This document shows positions 11,733 through 23,264 of a DNA stretch of 64,000 bases, one piece after another. The translations under genes were made by a program, and so were the position numbers. Below the pieces are notes generated by a model. It saw only the letters and a program-made list of their open reading frames with translations, did not search any database and was not told the DNA's origin. Location: positions 3,680,655-3,744,654 of the forward strand of contig JABAKD010000005.1 of NCBI GenBank assembly GCA_012845835.1, written 5' to 3'. The DNA is from Undaria pinnatifida (Eukaryota; Sar; Phaeophyceae; Laminariales; Alariaceae). Numbering within the stretch: position 1 is the stretch's first letter; each line of letters opens with the position of its first letter.

Positions 11733-11897
11733 GCTCCGGGGATGGGGAAAAATAACGCAGAAAGCTCACCACACTTGCACGTATTTTCGTCGACGTCGTG
11801 TTTTCGATTTTTTTTTTTTCATGCTCCGGGGGATGGCGGCAAAAAAAACGCATAAGCTCACCACGCTTACACGTATTTCGGTACACGTCGGGTCGAT
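11733..11897 (-). repeat. Two tandem family E ends
   Basis: Two successive blocks of tgctccgggg-atgg-gg-aaaaa followed by agctcaccac-cttgcacgta, about 80 bp apart. Confidence 0.55.
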
Positions 11898-11986
11898 TTA
11901 ACCCCTTTAGAGCCCCCGAACCCCTCCCTACACTAAATCCAAGTAATTTTGTCCCCCAAAACGGGTTTCCAGTTGTGAAGGGGTTC
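11898..11986 (+). mobile_element. TTAA MITE (family C) copy
   Basis: ttaacccctttagagccc at the left end, tttccagttgtgaagggg at the right. Directly abuts a family E fragment. Confidence 0.75.
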
Positions 11987-12059
11987 ACTCGTTTGCATTC
12001 GCAATCCAGCTGGTTTTTCGGCGTGTTCTTCGGTTCCCGTGTGATAGCGATAGCGTGAG

Positions 12060-13060
12060 CTGTCCCTACCGGCGGTCGTCGTTACTTCTCCAGTAACGCA
12101 GGGCTGCCGTTGTATACGGATGCATGCGTGAGTATGTCGACACGACCTAAACCCTGGGGATCAGGTGCGGTGGAGATAGCGGAGATAGTGGAGTTAGTGG
12201 AGATAGCCACCCGGAACGGCATCATTCCGGGTAGCGTGGGACTTCTTGCGCAAGCTCACCCACTAACGAAACCCCTGGCCATGAGAAAAAAGCGTTCTGC
12301 CGGACTTGGTCCAGCTACGGTCCACCCTACCCGTTCGGGCGTTGGTCCTCGACGATACGCGTAAATAGAAATAAGATTATAGCGGTTGACTCTGACGATA
12401 GCAACCACTGAATCATGATGACAACGATAACGACAACGACAATGACAAAGACCATCATGTAACGATAAACAACGACAACGACAGCGACCGTCATGTACAA
12501 CGATAGGCAACGCAACGACCATGCGGCAGGCAACAACAGACTGCCCATGCGTATTTACGTGTTTCACGTATTATACGTGAGAATGAGGAAAACCGCACAG
12601 GGGGGGGGCACATCTCGTCCTCCTGTGCTTGGATGCTGTGGCTTGCGAATTGTGTAGAGTTCGAGGCTGACTCGACCGGCTTGGATGCTGTCCTTGGAAA
12701 TACAGTCGTACCTGTTCGTAGGTGGATTCGGCCGGATCGGGATGCTGCTACTGTTGTGGCTTGGAAAGACTCTCAGGTTGATTGACCCAACCAGAGTGCA
12801 TGCATAGCTACCTTTACGTAGGACGATGCACTATCTGACTTCAAGCACTTCCTTTCTTGTTGTACCACAGGTATACTCTCTCAAAAATGTATATACATTC
12901 CCCCCTTGGATTTTTTCCGAGGCAATTCAGAACACCTAACAATGTAGTCGCCCGGATTTTGGAGGGTAGATTTCACGCTTTCTCATTGGCCGAGGGCTAT
13001 ATGTGGTGGTCCGCAGATGGGAAATAATAAGTATAAATGTCCAAAAGCGGCACAAGAGAT
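12060..13060. other. No gene seen; AACGAC-rich stretch
   Basis: 12410-12540 is a degenerate (AACGAC)n run. The rest has only short ORFs and no recognised repeat. Confidence 0.5.
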
Positions 13061-13069
13061 CTATCTAAT

Positions 13070-13140
13070 GTAACACGCAGCTTGCAAAGTTTGAGTTTCA
13101 ACCATTCAATCGGTCGTACTCACAGCTGACGTTTTTCCAA
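13070..13140 (+). repeat. Dispersed family D core, diverged
   Basis: acacgcagcttgcaaagttt ... cactcacagctgacg pattern. Confidence 0.5.
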
Positions 13141-13252
13141 GATTTATTTTAATGGAAAAGCGGCGCGGCCGCGTTTCTCGCCCATTCGTTCCCTGCCCGT
13201 TTTGGGTTGGGGTTGGGGTTAGGACGGCAGCTTGCGCCGACGGGGTAGTAAC

Positions 13253-13440
13253 GAGGACCGCCGATAGGGACAGCTCACGCTATCGCTATGGTGGGATCCG
13301 AAGGACACGCCAGCTAGCGCTGGGTTGCGAAGGCAACTGAGTTAAATCGGCACACGACGCGTATGAACATACGTGGAAGTTTGGTGAGCTTGGGCTTTTT
13401 TTCCCCCCATCCTGCCGTTGGATGAAAAAAATAAAAAATA
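13253..13440 (+). repeat. Dispersed family E copy
   Basis: Contains gggacagctcacgctatcgc, the aaggacacgccagctagcgc step, tttggtgagcttgggc and the ccatcctgccgttggat end. Followed by ttagggttagggtta at 13447. Confidence 0.65.
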
Positions 13441-13747
13441 AGAAAGTTAGGGTTAGGGTTAATCAAGGCTAGGGGGTGGGTTGGGTCTACACCCGTACCT
13501 CTATCCGACCAGGAAGTGCTTTCTGCTCGCGACCGCGAACAACCCACCGCCCCAAAGATCCGGGCGGCCGACTTGTTAGGTGAGCAGTTTTGTGCCGTGC
13601 AAGAGCGGCGGCAAGGGCGGTGGGCACAAACAAGGAAAACTAAAATGGTGGGTCATTCAATCGATGTGTGGTCGACGCACGCCACGGTCGAGACGCACCC
13701 AATTTTTCGGAGGCTGCCTTTTTTTTTTTCTTTATTCACACCTTTAC

Positions 13748-13936
13748 TTTCCAGCTTCTGGACAAGCCGTGGTCGCAGGTGTCGTCCCTTCTTCCCCCCC
13801 CACCGGTTCTTGCCTTCAATTTTTATCGCGCATAGGGTTCAGCAATCCCACTGCTGGTCGAGTTTTTCGTCGAGTGTTGCTAACTCACACGCTCTCGCGC
13901 TTTCCTCAAGTCAATTTGTGCACAAGAAAAGCTCCT
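13748..13936 (-). repeat. SINE body without tRNA head
   Basis: Reads ccagcttctggacaagccgt through tcaatttgtgcacaagaaaa, the reverse of the SINE body. The head is missing. Confidence 0.75.
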
Positions 13937-14080
13937 ATAACCACTTGAGGAGGAGGTTTTATACTTTTCTCTTTACCCGAACACGAAAGAGGCGCAAGAG
14001 AAATGAAAGCGTAACTCGATCATCAAACAAAACCACGGCCTAGGTTGCATACTCGGAAATGACATGGCGGCGATTTTGGG

Positions 14081-14171
14081 TGAACGCCTTTACAGCTGTG
14101 GAAAACCGTTTTTGGGGACAAAATTACCTGGACTTGGTATAGGAGTGGTTTTAGGGCTCTAAAGGGGTTAA
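14081..14171 (-). mobile_element. TTAA MITE (family C) copy
   Basis: tgaacgcctttacagctgtg at one end and ctctaaaggggttaa at the other. Confidence 0.75.
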
Positions 14172-14372
14172 GGAGCCCCGTCGTTCCAGGTAAGAACACA
14201 AGCGAAGAAGTACTGCCTCTGTGGTAGCACGCGTTTCGTCGACGTATTGCCCCTAACCGGCGTTGCTCGACGTTTGTTCGCACTCTCCGCGTTGTGTTAT
14301 CTTGTGAATTTATGCGGAATTGCTATCTTGCGCATTTGCGCGGAACCTCGTAGTTGTTTTCCGGTCTCGTTC

Positions 14373-14600
14373 ACGGGGTCGGGTCAAAGGTGTCTCGACC
14401 CGACCCGACCCGACCCGACCCGCGAATGACCAGATGACCAGACTCGTGATATTTAAAACGTTCATAACCCGACTCGACCCGGCCCGCGATATTTCAAACA
14501 ACGCTTGACTCCGACCTAAATCGACCCGCGAGTGTTTGAAAACCTCCTATTCCGACCCGCCGGCCGGGTAACGACCCGCGAAAAGCTGTGGTTAAGTTGG
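14373..14600 (+). repeat. GACCC-rich minisatellite (family I)
   Basis: Runs of (CGACC)n alternate with gcgatatttcaaac-type spacers. Similar blocks lie at 30.3, 47.5 and 54.7 kb. Confidence 0.7.
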
Positions 14601-14879
14601 GGTTGTCTGTTGTATCTCGCGGCTCTACCATACGAGTACAATTTAGACGTCCACACCCGGTATATATATACAGCCCTGTGTTTTGCAGGAACCCGGGGGC
14701 CGTAATCGCCGCACATTCGGCGTGGTAGATTTGACCCATCTCCCAAGGGCCTTCCACGAGTGCTCCAAAAAAAATATTATTTTAATTTCCGATACACTGC
14801 TGTCCCTAGGGCGTGGCGCGGTTCTTGGAGAGTTGACGGGTGAAAACCGGTATCCGTACACGGAGAAACTGCTTCTGAA

Positions 14880-15070
14880 TGTATGTACCCTGCGTGCTGC
14901 ATACCTGTTGTGTCCCTGGTACGTTTGCATTGGTGCCGTGCGTACCTGTTGTGCACCTGGTACTTGCTTGTATCCTGCATACTGCATACCTGTTGTGGAA
15001 CCTGATACTGCTGTAGATTTGTGTTTTGTACCCTGCCCACTGCATACCTGGTGTGTACCTGGTACTCTTG
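14880..15070 (+). repeat. Minisatellite built on TGCATACCTG and CCTGGTAC
   Basis: About five irregular units of ctgcatacctgttgtg followed by cctggtac. It includes one perfect TACCWGGTA and several near-matches. Confidence 0.6.
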
Positions 15071-15174
15071 TTTTCAAACGTCGAAACTATGGTGTCTGCT
15101 CTGCGGGTATCTATGACTTGTTTTTCACGGCTGGATAACCTCTGTATATATGTATTTTTATTTTTGTAATATAC

Positions 15175-15630
15175 TTTTTTGGGGGGACCCAGGTCTTCCA
15201 ACCTATGTCAGGGTATGTATGACATAATTTTTACGGTTGACCTGATTTTTTGCGATTGTTTGGGTAACTTCTGGTTGTAATTTTGTGGGGACCCAGGTCT
15301 TGCAACCTGCTGCTGTTTGTGTTTCATGTGTGACATGTTTTTTTACGAGTGCTTGGATAACTGCTGTATACCAGGTATACTTTTTGGGGATCCAGGTCTC
15401 ATCAAACCCATTTTATGTATGGCATGCTTATTACATGTATGGCATGCTTATTACGTTCGTTTGGATAACTACTCTGTACGTACTTCGTGGGGGACCCAGG
15501 TCTTGCATTATACAAGTATAAAGCGGGCACTTTTCGGAGACCCAGGTCTTGAAACCTACTACTGTGTATGGCATGATTTTGTTTGCATAACTGCTGTGTA
15601 TACTTTTGTGGGGACCCAGGTCTCGCATTA
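15175..15630 (+). repeat. Minisatellite, units of about 50-105 bp with GGGGACCCAGGTCT
   Basis: The motif recurs near 15182, 15288, 15387, 15489, 15536 and 15610, with tggataactgctgtatac spacers in between. Confidence 0.7.
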
Positions 15631-15828
15631 TACAAGGCAGTGCGCAACAATTGTGGTGCTGACTGCTGTAAAGTCGAGGCTGACGCCACGGTAGCGGCGC
15701 CCCAATTTTTTTTTCTGAGGGCTCCTCGACTGCGGAGCTGTATCCCCTTTCAGGCTCAAACTGATTTGGAGAAAAGGTAAAAGTGTTTTTTTATTTATTT
15801 ATTCATTTATTTTCACACACATCTGCTT

Positions 15829-16108
15829 TTCCAGCTTCTGGACAAGCCGTGGTCACAGGTGTCGTCCCTTCTTCCCCCCGGTTCTTGCCTTCAATTGTTT
15901 GTCGCGCATAGGGTTCAGCAATCCCACTGCTCGTCGATTTTTCATCGAGTGTTGCTAGCTCACGCTCTCGCGCTTTCCTCAAGTCAATTTGTGCCCAAAA
16001 AAAAGTCCCCACGAATTTTTACCGGTATGCACTCGGGGGAATTCGAACTCACGACACTGACCTATACCAGGCTCGAGGATAACCTGATACGCCACCGGGG
16101 CGACCAGG
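15829..16108 (-). repeat. Full-length tRNA-derived SINE
   Basis: The reverse complement begins with the tRNA-like head (A box at about 16085-16097, B box near 16040) and ends at the ccagaagctggaaa tail. Confidence 0.85.
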
Positions 16109-16284
16109 CTATATTGCCCGGTGAACCAGTCCATTGACCTGCTCTGCTCAAGGTATACAGCGAAAAACGAAGAATATGATGCAATTCCAACGATTTGGGG
16201 TTAGCCTCCCTACACCTGGAAAGCCGTTTTGGAGGATATTTTGCGGCCAAGGCGGTACGGGAGGTAGGGGCGGGGGGGGGGGGG

Positions 16285-16515
16285 ATACTCAGGTTGTGCA
16301 TTGCCGTAGTCGTGTGACCACAGACCCTCGCATCCCTGCTATGCCGGGACGGAGCACGTCGGGTTTTCACCAACCAGGCAGTGTACTCAGTTTGTGCATG
16401 GCCGTAGTCGTATGACCATAGACCCTCGCATCCCTACGATGCCGGGACGGAGCACGTCTTGTTTTCACCAACCAGGCAGGCATTGCTTGCACCAAGCGCG
16501 AAGGAAGCGCCGTGA
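16285..16515 (+). repeat. Family F, two tandem copies of about 100 bp
   Basis: Each has tgcatggccgtagtcgta, gaccatagaccctcgcatcc and gggttttcaccaaccaggca. Single copies lie at 40.6, 42.4 and 50.8 kb. The reverse strand carries ctacggccatgcac, which resembles the 5' end of 5S rRNA. Confidence 0.7.
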
Positions 16516-17199
16516 GGCTACGGCAGGGGTGTGGGTGTGGGTGTGTGTTTTTTTTTTGTACAGTTTGGCTCGGGATCACTCGCGCGGGTGATCCCGCTAT
16601 TATTTTTGCGGTCCTCAGCTCCGAGATGTTGCAAGTTGACGCTTCCAATCCGCAATGGATAAGGGTAAGCTACGCTGCGCCCCAAACTCTCGCCTGACGT
16701 ACTTTTTTGTCTGTAAAGTATAGGGTCGCTCGTGCGAGTAGTGGGAAGCCGGGTGTGGAAAAGAGGAGATACCCCCCGTACGGCAGACTTGGTTTTACTT
16801 GGAATGAGGGTAGGGAAGGGTTTGGAGCTATAAGGAGGCCGCGTGGTTGAGAAAACGTTTCAGCCAAAAGCTGCCACCTCTATTATCGTACGCGGAGTAT
16901 TTTATAAAAATTATTTCAAGGACGTCAGCCGTGAATTCGACGAATTTCAGGTCGATACTTGTCTTTGCAAACTGCGTTGTTGGTACTTGTAATATACTAT
17001 ATGGGTGAGTTGTTATTGGCAGGATCCTATTTTGTATTTTAATTGCTGGAGTTTCTGCTATACTGCTCTATCATATGTATTTTGCCCGCGTGTCAACCGA
17101 GCGGGAAGAAACATGCGCTAATTAATGGCCACCGGCTTCGGGCATTTTCCGTCCTTCATGGGGACGCCCACGCCACCGTACGTAGCGCGCGCGATCGAA

Positions 17200-17345
17200 T
17201 TATACTCATGTATTATAGAAATAAAAATACACTCCAGCTGTGAGATCGAAGATTTTTGTCGAAGCTCGTCTTTGCAAGCTGTGTGTGTATCACACTCAGC
17301 TTGTCAAGTAGAGGTTCGACGACATCCTGGATCCCACAGCTGAGG
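17200..17345 (-). repeat. Dispersed family D, two partial copies
   Basis: agctgtgagatcgaagattt ... ctttgcaagctgtgtgtg, then an opposite-facing acacagcttgtcaag end. Confidence 0.6.
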
Positions 17346-17747
17346 TTGCTGCGCACCCCGACCGGGGCACGCGTCTCTCCTGGCGGGTTGCCTTATAGAG
17401 CTGTGAGTCAGCAGGATTTCACGACTAAAAACTAATCGGTAGGTGCTGCTAGGCAACTAAGTGAATTTAGTCGGCAAGTCGGCCGGCGACACCAGCTGGT
17501 GGTCAGCCGACTTTTCGACCTAAATCAGAAGAGCGAAGCGAGGTTAATACCCCCGCCCCACTGATGCGGGGGGCCCTCCCAAATATGAAGAACACGCACT
17601 CCACGTCGAGCAGTCCTTCCTACGAGTATGGAAACCCAATATGTTGGATAGTTAGCACCTCCGTAAACCGACCATTAGTCCGACTGACAACTAGTTGGTG
17701 ACTCAAGTCAACTCGTTCCTGCTCGCAGCTCTAGGAATATATCGACG

Positions 17748-17880
17748 GTGGGACCCGTGTCTAACGACCGAAAAACGACCAAGTGCGTTTTTTGCAACCT
17801 TTTGGGAAATGCAGATGGGTGCAACGGTATACGACGCATAACAACATCGTCATGTCGTGCCCCTTGTCTGCATTTTTTTA
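17748..17880 (+). pseudogene. Possible BED-type zinc finger relic
   Basis: The frame reads DRKTTKCVFCNLLGNADG and then GIRRITTSSCR, resembling the Cys-x2-Cys half of BED fingers found at the start of hAT transposases, where the second half is normally His-x(3-5)-Cys. No transposase body follows. Weak, based on pattern only. Confidence 0.15.
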
Positions 17881-18189
17881 GTTTTTTTTATGACCGACCC
17901 CCGCCCGTATATCATTCATCATCGTGCTTGTGCGCGTAGGTGGTACAACTTATTCCGTTGCGCTTCGGGCAACAAACACCGTTACTCTAGAGTCACGGGC
18001 TGCTGTTATGTACGGAGTTTATAGTTGTGGCCGAGATGAGTTTCGACGAAAGCTTCTGTTGTGCATTTTAATTTTTTGTAGAATGCGTGTAGCGGACGCT
18101 TCTGAATGGCTAGGGTGTCACTTTTTTTCGAGTTTTTTGCCCTCTAGAGTCCCGAGAGGTTTACACCTTTGGAACTTGATTAGAGGGGA

Positions 18190-18472
18190 AAAATGTCCAC
18201 ACATATCAGATCCTTGTTGATCTATAGATGATCTGTCTCTCAGGGCAGACAGATCCCTGGTCAATATGATCTGTATGGCCTACAGATCATGTTGTCTGCT
18301 GGTGGCCGATTGATGTGTACCAGTATGACCTAGCACATGTTTCGTGGGTTGGATGTGTACTATTAATACGCAAATCCCGCACCACATATGTATACACCTG
18401 GTATCTGATAGTCACAGATGTGGGATCTGGATGATCTAGATCGTGATCTGCCTGTCCTACGTGTGAAATTGT
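18190..18472 (+). repeat. Dispersed family H copy
   Basis: Contains atgatctgtatggcctacag, tagcacatgtttcgtgggtt and gatgatctagatcgtgatct, as in the copies near 8.1 kb. Confidence 0.65.
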
Positions 18473-18560
18473 TTAACCCCTTTAGAGCCCTAAAACCCCT
18501 CCTTATACTAAATCCAAGAAATTTTGTCCCAAAAACGGATTGCGAACTGTAAATGCGTAA
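18473..18560 (+). mobile_element. TTAA MITE (family C) copy
   Basis: ttaacccctttagagcccta to aactgtaaatgcgtaa. Confidence 0.75.
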
Positions 18561-18614
18561 AAAAACCTGAGGCTTTCGGTGTATCTGCCTTTTCCTACGT
18601 GCCGTGAAGTTGTT

Positions 18615-18704
18615 CATCACCCCTTTACAGCCCTATAATCCCTCCCTGTACTAATTCGAAGTAATGTTGTCCCAAAAACGGGTTTCCAACTGTAAAGGCG
18701 TTAA
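18615..18704 (+). mobile_element. TTAA MITE (family C) copy
   Basis: cacccctttacagccctata to ccaactgtaaaggcgttaa. Same orientation as its neighbour 55 bp upstream. Confidence 0.75.
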
Positions 18705-18709
18705 AGAAA

Positions 18710-19560
18710 CTGATGACTTCGGCATCGGTCACATGGATCAGCTCGGGCTGCCCGGGGTAGGAAACGCGTGGCCCGAAACTGCCACGGAAGAAGAGGCGTG
18801 CGACACCCACGCCGCGTGATGGTACCCGCACTGCAGCTAGCTTGTGCTTCTCACACTGCTGTAGGCGGTTGATAAGATGTCTCTACTCTTGTCGTAATTT
18901 AGATCCCGATTCCTGGACCCACAAGACAGCTGATGTATACCTGGTACGTCACAGCAGTACGAAGTACTCTTCCGGTTCGTATGATAGACTTGAGCTGTAA
19001 ACTCTCTGTGGGGTGGTGGGTGTCACTTGCCCGGTTTTAAGGGCAGTGGCTGTTTTTTTTTCTTCTTCTTTGTATAGGAGCTTTGCCCCCCCCCTTTTTG
19101 AGCGTGCATCAAGCACCCCCGGGGATTTCAAGCCCCCGGGGATTTCAAGGGGATTTCATGCCGACCGCACCCCGAAGGGCCAAAGGGTAAGGTTGTTCTA
19201 AAAACGTATTTTTGTTTTATGCTTCTCTTATGTTTCCCGTTTTTTCCCCTGCCACATTTCCTTTGCGCTCGTGCGAATGCCATGGTGTTTGAGCCGTGGA
19301 TGGAAGATACGTTTTTATGGCGCTGATTTTGACCCGTACTTGGAGAACTGAGAACGTCAACATGACCTTTGGTTGAGCTTGCTTTGCCGCTGTCTAGCGT
19401 CCCAGAGCACGGATTGGTAGATGTGAGATAGGTAACTGGCGATAAGTTCGTAGCACAGACTGATAGATGAGAGATAGATTATTAGTTAATCAATATGAGA
19501 ACATCAACATGGACAACTGCGCCACTCACGGCAACAACGTCACTTGATCACTCTGGACGT
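18710..19560. other. No gene seen
   Basis: Contains a short direct repeat (cccccggggatttcaa twice near 19118-19149). No exon-like frame. Confidence 0.45.
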
Positions 19561-19580
19561 GCAACGTTTTTTTCTGGGGT

Positions 19581-19670
19581 CTCACGCTTTTACAATTGGA
19601 ACCCCTTTTGGGGGGGCACAATTACTTGAATGTAGTATAGGGAGGGGTTTGGAGGCTCTAAAGGGGTGAA
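19581..19670 (-). mobile_element. TTAA MITE (family C) copy
   Basis: tcacgcttttacaattgg to ggctctaaaggggtgaa. Confidence 0.75.
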
Positions 19671-20020
19671 CTGTTTAGAATTTTGTGTCGGACGATTCTT
19701 GCAGCGGTACAACAATACCAGAGACAACAGCATCGCTAGAAGCAACTCGCCAACAACCATCACTCACAATATCATCACCAACACTCGTAATATGAAACTA
19801 CTTTATCAAAATTAATACGAGCAACAAACAACAACAATCGTGATGCTGTGGGAATTTGGGGACGGAGACACCCTGGATGCGCTCTGTCGTATCGAACACC
19901 GTGATTGTGATTCATCCTTTGTGGTAGGACAGGGGTCACGGTACGGATAGAGTAATTAGTCTCTCCGCAGATATTGATGGACTGCAAGAGTCCGTAGGCG
20001 TTGCACCAGACCCCCCACAC

Positions 20021-20178
20021 CCCAACCCAACCCAACCCAACCCAACCCAACCCAACCCAACCCAACCCAACCCAACCCAACCCAACCCAACCCAACCCAA
20101 CCCAACCCAACCCAACCCAAACCAAACCAAACCAAACCAAACCAAACCAAACCAAACCAAACCAAACCAAACCAAACC
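20021..20178. repeat. Pentanucleotide array, 20 x CCCAA then 11 x ACCAA
   Basis: 20021-20120 is an exact run of 20 CCCAA units. At 20121 it switches without interruption to ACCAA for 11 units. There are no errors within either block. Confidence 0.97.
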
Positions 20179-20534
20179 TTTTTTTTTGCGGTACTGCTTC
20201 TGCTATTGTTGCAGACTACTCGAGTTTATGGTGCGGGGGAGCGCAGTTAAGACTTTTTATACGGGGTACCTGGCTTTATACCTGGCACTGCTTGTAAATA
20301 TCACACCGTTGTCGTGACTAAAGGCTTGGACTCGGGGTTTATTTATTACCTGGTACTGCTTTGCTGTGTTGATTTGCAGTCCTCTCGCGCACGGCAAACG
20401 ATCTTAGTGTCGGGTTGCTCTATGGCAATATGGTGGTTACTGCCATCACTGCTGTATGCATGCTACGTACAAGCTTTACCCTGAATCCTGGTACGATGGT
20501 TTTGGTGGTCGGTTTTGTTGTTATTGATGTTGAT

Positions 20535-20685
20535 GTGTGTTCTTCCCGCTAAAGTGATATTTCCACCCATCTACAGCCAGCGCAAACAGTGACCGTGCTG
20601 ACGTCTCAGAGAGAGAGATGAGCTCTGTGGGCACAAACTACGAGACAGAGATGCACGTTGCGAATACAGCAAGGTGCTTTGGCCA
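20535..20685 (+). repeat. Dispersed family A copy
   Basis: gtgtgttcttcccgctaaag, then gatatttccacccatctaca, gagctctgtgggcacaaact and acgagacagagatgcac. Confidence 0.7.
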
Positions 20686-20924
20686 TGGAATGCCAACCGC
20701 AACATGGTGATGGTGATGGTGGAGTTTTTTTTGTTTAATTCAAAACTACCAATACGCTGCCTGGTACCGGTACTTATTAAGACAGCTGTGAGATCGAGGA
20801 TTTAACCGAAAATTATCTTTCTTTGTGTTATTGTGTTTGGACCCTGATGCGTTGTCTTGTTGTCGCTGGTGGTGGTGGTGTTGTTTCGTGTTGTCATCTC
20901 GAACCTGGTGCTGTTGTTGTGGTT

Positions 20925-21012
20925 GTTGTTGTTGGTGTTGGTGTTGTTCTCGCTTTGTTGTTTTTGTTGTTGTTGTTGTTGTTGTTGTGTTGTTGTGTTG
21001 TTGTTGTTCTCG
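20925..21012. repeat. (GTT)n microsatellite
   Basis: Mostly GTT units with occasional GGT, TTT and ctcgc breaks. The long Asn- or Val-rich ORFs over it are not genes. Confidence 0.9.
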
Positions 21013-21311
21013 CTTTTCTCGTTGCCATTAATTGTTGTTTTGACGTAAAACCAATGGCCATAATGGGGTCGGAATTCTGCAAGAAGCAGTTGTAGCCAGT
21101 GGTTATTGGCAACCTCCCGAGGGGAGGCGGGGGGCCGGAGAGGAGAGAATGGTGTGGTCGTTACTCCGTGATGCCGTAGCGCGGCTGTTCTCCTTTGTAG
21201 TTGAGGCACACCTGATCTTCCTTTTTGGTCGATCTGATTTTTTTTTTCGGTTTTTTCAAATGTTATGCATGGCCCCAACGAATGCTATACCAGGTACATA
21301 TACATATACCC

Positions 21312-21596
21312 GGCTAGTCGCCCCGGTGGCGTATCAGGTTATCCTCGAGCCTGGTATAGGTCAGTTTCGTGAGCTCGAATCCCTCCGAGTGCATACTCGT
21401 ATAAATTGGTGGGGACTTTTTCTTGTACACAAATTGACTTGCGGAAAGCGCGGGAGCGTGAGTTAGCAACACTCGATGAAAAATCGACGAGCAGTGGGAT
21501 TGCTGAACCCTATGCGCGACAAAAAATTGAAGGCAAGAACCGGGGGGAAGAAGGGACGACACCTGTGACCACGGCTTGCCCAGAAGCTGGAAAGTA
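21312..21596 (+). repeat. Full-length tRNA-derived SINE
   Basis: The head gtcgccccggtggcgtatca carries the A box (21327-21338). gagctcgaatccc (21371-21383) is a B box with one change. Then comes the common body ending cagaagctggaaagta. About 285 bp. Confidence 0.9.
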
Positions 21597-22210
21597 GATG
21601 TGTGTGAAAAAAATTAATGAACGCATGTATAAATATAACCAGACCCAGTAGCGCATTTCAACAGCTAACTCACGCTATAACACTTATTGTTTCATGCCTA
21701 CTCAGATCTGCAAATGTCTGGTTTTGTCCCCCTCAATGCGGGTTATACAGTTTCCGTGCGCAGAACAAGGCTGAACGTCTTAGTCCTGTTGACCTTAGCG
21801 CTCTCAGTCTCGCAGCCACGATTTTATACATGTTTTCTGCGGATACAAGGCTGCTGCGCACCGTTTTGTAAGCTCTATTGCCGTTGTTAACCCCCCTCCC
21901 TGGGATGTTTCTTGCTTGTTTCCATTTTCTTCATGTGCGGTGGGGGAACTGGTGGTTAGGGGGCTTCATTGTTTTTCCGTTTTTCGCTATCTGTCCGTTG
22001 GCATTTATTTTTTTTTCATCATGGATATGAGACTCCGAGCTAGTTGGGCTATATATTATATTGTGCACGAAGTATCATAGTATAAGCGGTGGTAAGTTTT
22101 TTTTTGGTGCCATCCCCCAGGTAGGCTCCACGGGCCCACGTTCCATCGCACTCCTTCCCATACTACGCCACATCACAGCCATGCGCAAATATCACTTTGG
22201 TACATCTTAC

Positions 22211-22380
22211 CGTACCATATTATACCATACCATACCATACCATACCATGCCATGCCATACCATACCATTCCATACCATGCCATACCATACCATGCCATAC
22301 CATACCATACCATACCATACCATACCATACCATACCATACCATACCATACCATACCATCTTATACCATACCGTACCATGG
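22211..22380. repeat. (CCATA)n array with CCATG variants
   Basis: About 34 pentamers, some reading ccatg. The same unit appears on the other strand at 52690-52762. Confidence 0.95.
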
Positions 22381-22948
22381 TGTGGGGCGAGGGGGAGACG
22401 TACTCATTTTTTGCTTGCTTAAGTTATATGACCGTTGACCACGCGTCCGTTTTCAGACGGACCACCGTTCCTACTCGTAATAGAGACACCTCCAACGTCT
22501 TACGGCGCTCATGAGCTGTTTTGGTCCCATGTATTTCCCCTTGTTTTTTGCTTGTCTCTTGACATGTCCTAATCCCGCTTTTCGTGGCCACCATCTATCT
22601 CCATGTATTCCATGACCGTGCTTCGATAGAGGTATATTTAGCGGTTTTTGGTCATTTTTAGTTTTGGTGGACGGGGAGCTTCAGCTCAGGCCAATTCTTA
22701 CACAGTCGGGTCGGTCAGTCGAAAAAAAGGAGGCCTTTTTTCGACAGAAGACCAATTTTTAGGGCTTCTTACAGGTACCCAGCGTCGTTGGGATTTTTGG
22801 ACTCATGACCGAATAGGGCGTCTTAGAGGTACCCAACATCGTTTCGAGTCGTGAACCGTACGTCCAACCTGATGACCGAACAAACGCATTGCTGATATGC
22901 AGAATATTCATACTCGTATGTATACTCGTACGTATGTATATTGGTACC

Positions 22949-23227
22949 GGTCGCCCCGGTGGCGTATCAGGTTATCCTCGAGCCTGGTATAGGTCAGTTT
23001 CGGGAGTTCGAGCCCCACCGAGTGCATACTCGTATAAATTCGTGGGGACTTTTTCTTGTGGACAAATTGACTTGCGGAAAGCGCGAGAGCGTGAGTTAGC
23101 AACACTCGATGAACAATCGACGAGCAGTGGGATTGCTGAACCCTATGCGCGATAAAAATTGAAGGCAAGACCCGGGGGGGAGAAGGGACGACACCTGTGA
23201 CCACGGCTTGTCCAGAAGCTGGAAAGT
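22949..23227 (+). repeat. Full-length tRNA-derived SINE
   Basis: ggtcgccccggtggcgtatc head, gagttcgagcccc B box (23004-23016), body and tail as in the other copies. Followed by a (TA)n run at 23244-23264. Confidence 0.9.
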
Positions 23228-23264
23228 GAAAGTGTGCAAAAATATATATATATATATATATTGC

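Noticed and set aside
15175-15630. Regularly spaced GGGGACCCAGGTCT blocks that look superficially like a CRISPR array
   Set aside because: Spacing is irregular, the spacers are themselves similar, there are no cas genes and the genome is eukaryotic, so it is a minisatellite.
20802-21278. 158-codon Asn/Thr/Gln-rich minus-strand ORF
   Set aside because: Generated by the GTT microsatellite.
21312-21400. Functional tRNA gene
   Set aside because: A and B boxes are present but stems do not pair, the B box is altered in this copy, and the same head precedes a 200-bp conserved body in several copies, which marks a SINE.
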